Shown here: piece after piece, positions 63,557-64,000 of the stretch
Layout: each line of letters begins with the position of its first letter
Numbering within the stretch: position 1 is the stretch's first letter
Source: Clostridium sp. SM-530-WT-3G
Lineage (GTDB): Bacteria; Bacillota; Clostridia; Clostridiales; Clostridiaceae
NCBI RefSeq assembly: GCF_012843905.1
Contig: NZ_JABAGC010000001.1
Span: 1 to 64,000 of the forward strand
Length of the DNA: 64,000 nucleotides
Direction of reading: 5' to 3'
The notes under the pieces: generated by a model
What the model was told of the DNA's origin: nothing
Seen by the model: the letters and a program-made list of their open reading frames with translations, nothing else
The model's database searches: none
Position numbers and translations under genes: made by a program

Positions 63557-64000
63557 ATGGAGTTAAGCTTAGAACAAAAAAGATTTATAAAGAGCAGAAA
63601 AAATGGATACAAATTATTAAAGGGAAACGGTGGAAGCGGAAAAACAACTGCTATTATTAATAGAATTCCTGCCCTTATACAATCTTATTCACCTAAAAAA
63701 AGTGATAAGGTGCTTGTAGTGGCTTTTGACGATAATTATTTAAAAGAAATTTCTTCTATTTATGAAAATATTGTTAAAGATAACTATGTACAAAGTAGTT
63801 TCTTTCATAAAGAAAATTTTAATAAGCTTAATATAAATTCAATAGATACACTTATATTATATTATTTTGAAAAATATAAAAGAAATCACAAATTTAATTC
63901 TACAATTGGTCGTGATAGTGATATTAATGATTGTGTGTTAAAAGCAATACATACAGTAAAAGGATCATTAAAAAGAAATACTAGAGTGAGTAATGAAATT
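63557..64000 (+). CDS. UvrD-like superfamily 1 helicase, 5' part
   Basis: The first 148 codons before the window ends. ELSLEQKRFIKSRKNGYKLLKGNGGSGKTTAIINRIPAL contains the Q-motif region and Walker A GNGGSGKTT, followed by VLVVAFDDNYLKEISSIY (motif Ia). Such proteins unwind DNA in repair or defence. ATG 63557 is favoured over ATG 63554 by its spacing from GGAAGGA (63544-63550). The remainder is outside the window. Confidence 0.85.
   Translation, partial: MELSLEQKRFIKSRKNGYKLLKGNGGSGKTTAIINRIPALIQSYSPKKSDKVLVVAFDDNYLKEISSIYENIVKDNYVQSSFFHKENFNKLNINSIDTLILYYFEKYKRNHKFNSTIGRDSDINDCVLKAIHTVKGSLKRNTRVSNEI

Overview
The base composition (very AT-rich, roughly 70% or more A+T by eye), TTG/GTG starts with strong purine-rich ribosome binding sites, short T-tailed hairpin terminators and the gene families (SAM-I riboswitch, CD3324-type protein, copper-amine-oxidase/choline-binding wall protein, FusB-like protein, hemerythrin protein, motility-type SigD promoters) all point to the chromosome of a cluster I Clostridium, perhaps close to the butyricum/beijerinckii group. 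The species is inference.

Layout. 0-8 kb is an ordinary but decaying stretch. It has intact PadR, DUF3237, MATE, hemerythrin, DUF5662 and glyoxalase genes between remnants of an esterase, a GH2 glycosidase, a FliB-like methylase, a sulfite/nitrite reductase and a royal-jelly-type protein. 8.4-15.7 kb is a five-gene cellulose operon of the clostridial ccs type: synthase with PilZ domain, exported accessory protein, GH5 lipoprotein endoglucanase, MBOAT acyltransferase and DHHW acetylation protein. It suggests an O-acetylated, c-di-GMP-controlled cellulose, but the accessory gene carries an in-frame TGA. 16-25 kb holds an OYE/transposase chimera, alanyl-tRNA editing protein AlaX, three paralogous lipoproteins, a FusB-like protein, a CD3324-family gene with a structured leader, and tRNA-fMet. 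23-29 kb contains a tandemly duplicated pair of NERD genes that have decayed reciprocally, around a SWIM gene broken by one stop codon.

29.1-42 kb is a defence-type island. An orphan SAM-I riboswitch and a transposase remnant precede a type I restriction-modification operon (hsdM, a small conserved protein, a retropepsin-like protease, hsdS, a DUF5655 nuclease-like protein, hsdR, a YgjP-like metallopeptidase). An NTP pyrophosphohydrolase, a methyltransferase, a PLD-helicase and a truncated ABC-F gene follow. 42-50 kb has a SigD-controlled chemoreceptor, a ferredoxin-type protein, an orphan ParA with a small partner, a NYN/LOTUS protein and a SEC-C protein. 50-53 kb is a cluster built around 5-oxoproline (gamma-glutamylcyclotransferase, pyroglutamyl peptidase, DUF979, DUF969). 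53-57 kb is degraded accessory DNA (L,D-transpeptidase and MFS fragments) next to a complete IS200/IS605 element with tnpA, a small ribbon-helix-helix gene and tnpB. 57-64 kb returns to core genes: cheV, pepV, a wall-binding protein with a duplicated leader, a truncated U32 peptidase, an aminotransferase and the start of a UvrD-like helicase.

The strongest candidates for something not well described are the protease/small-protein pair inside the hsdM-hsdS operon and the riboswitch stranded upstream of it. About fifteen fragmentary or interrupted genes show that this segment is shedding accessory DNA.
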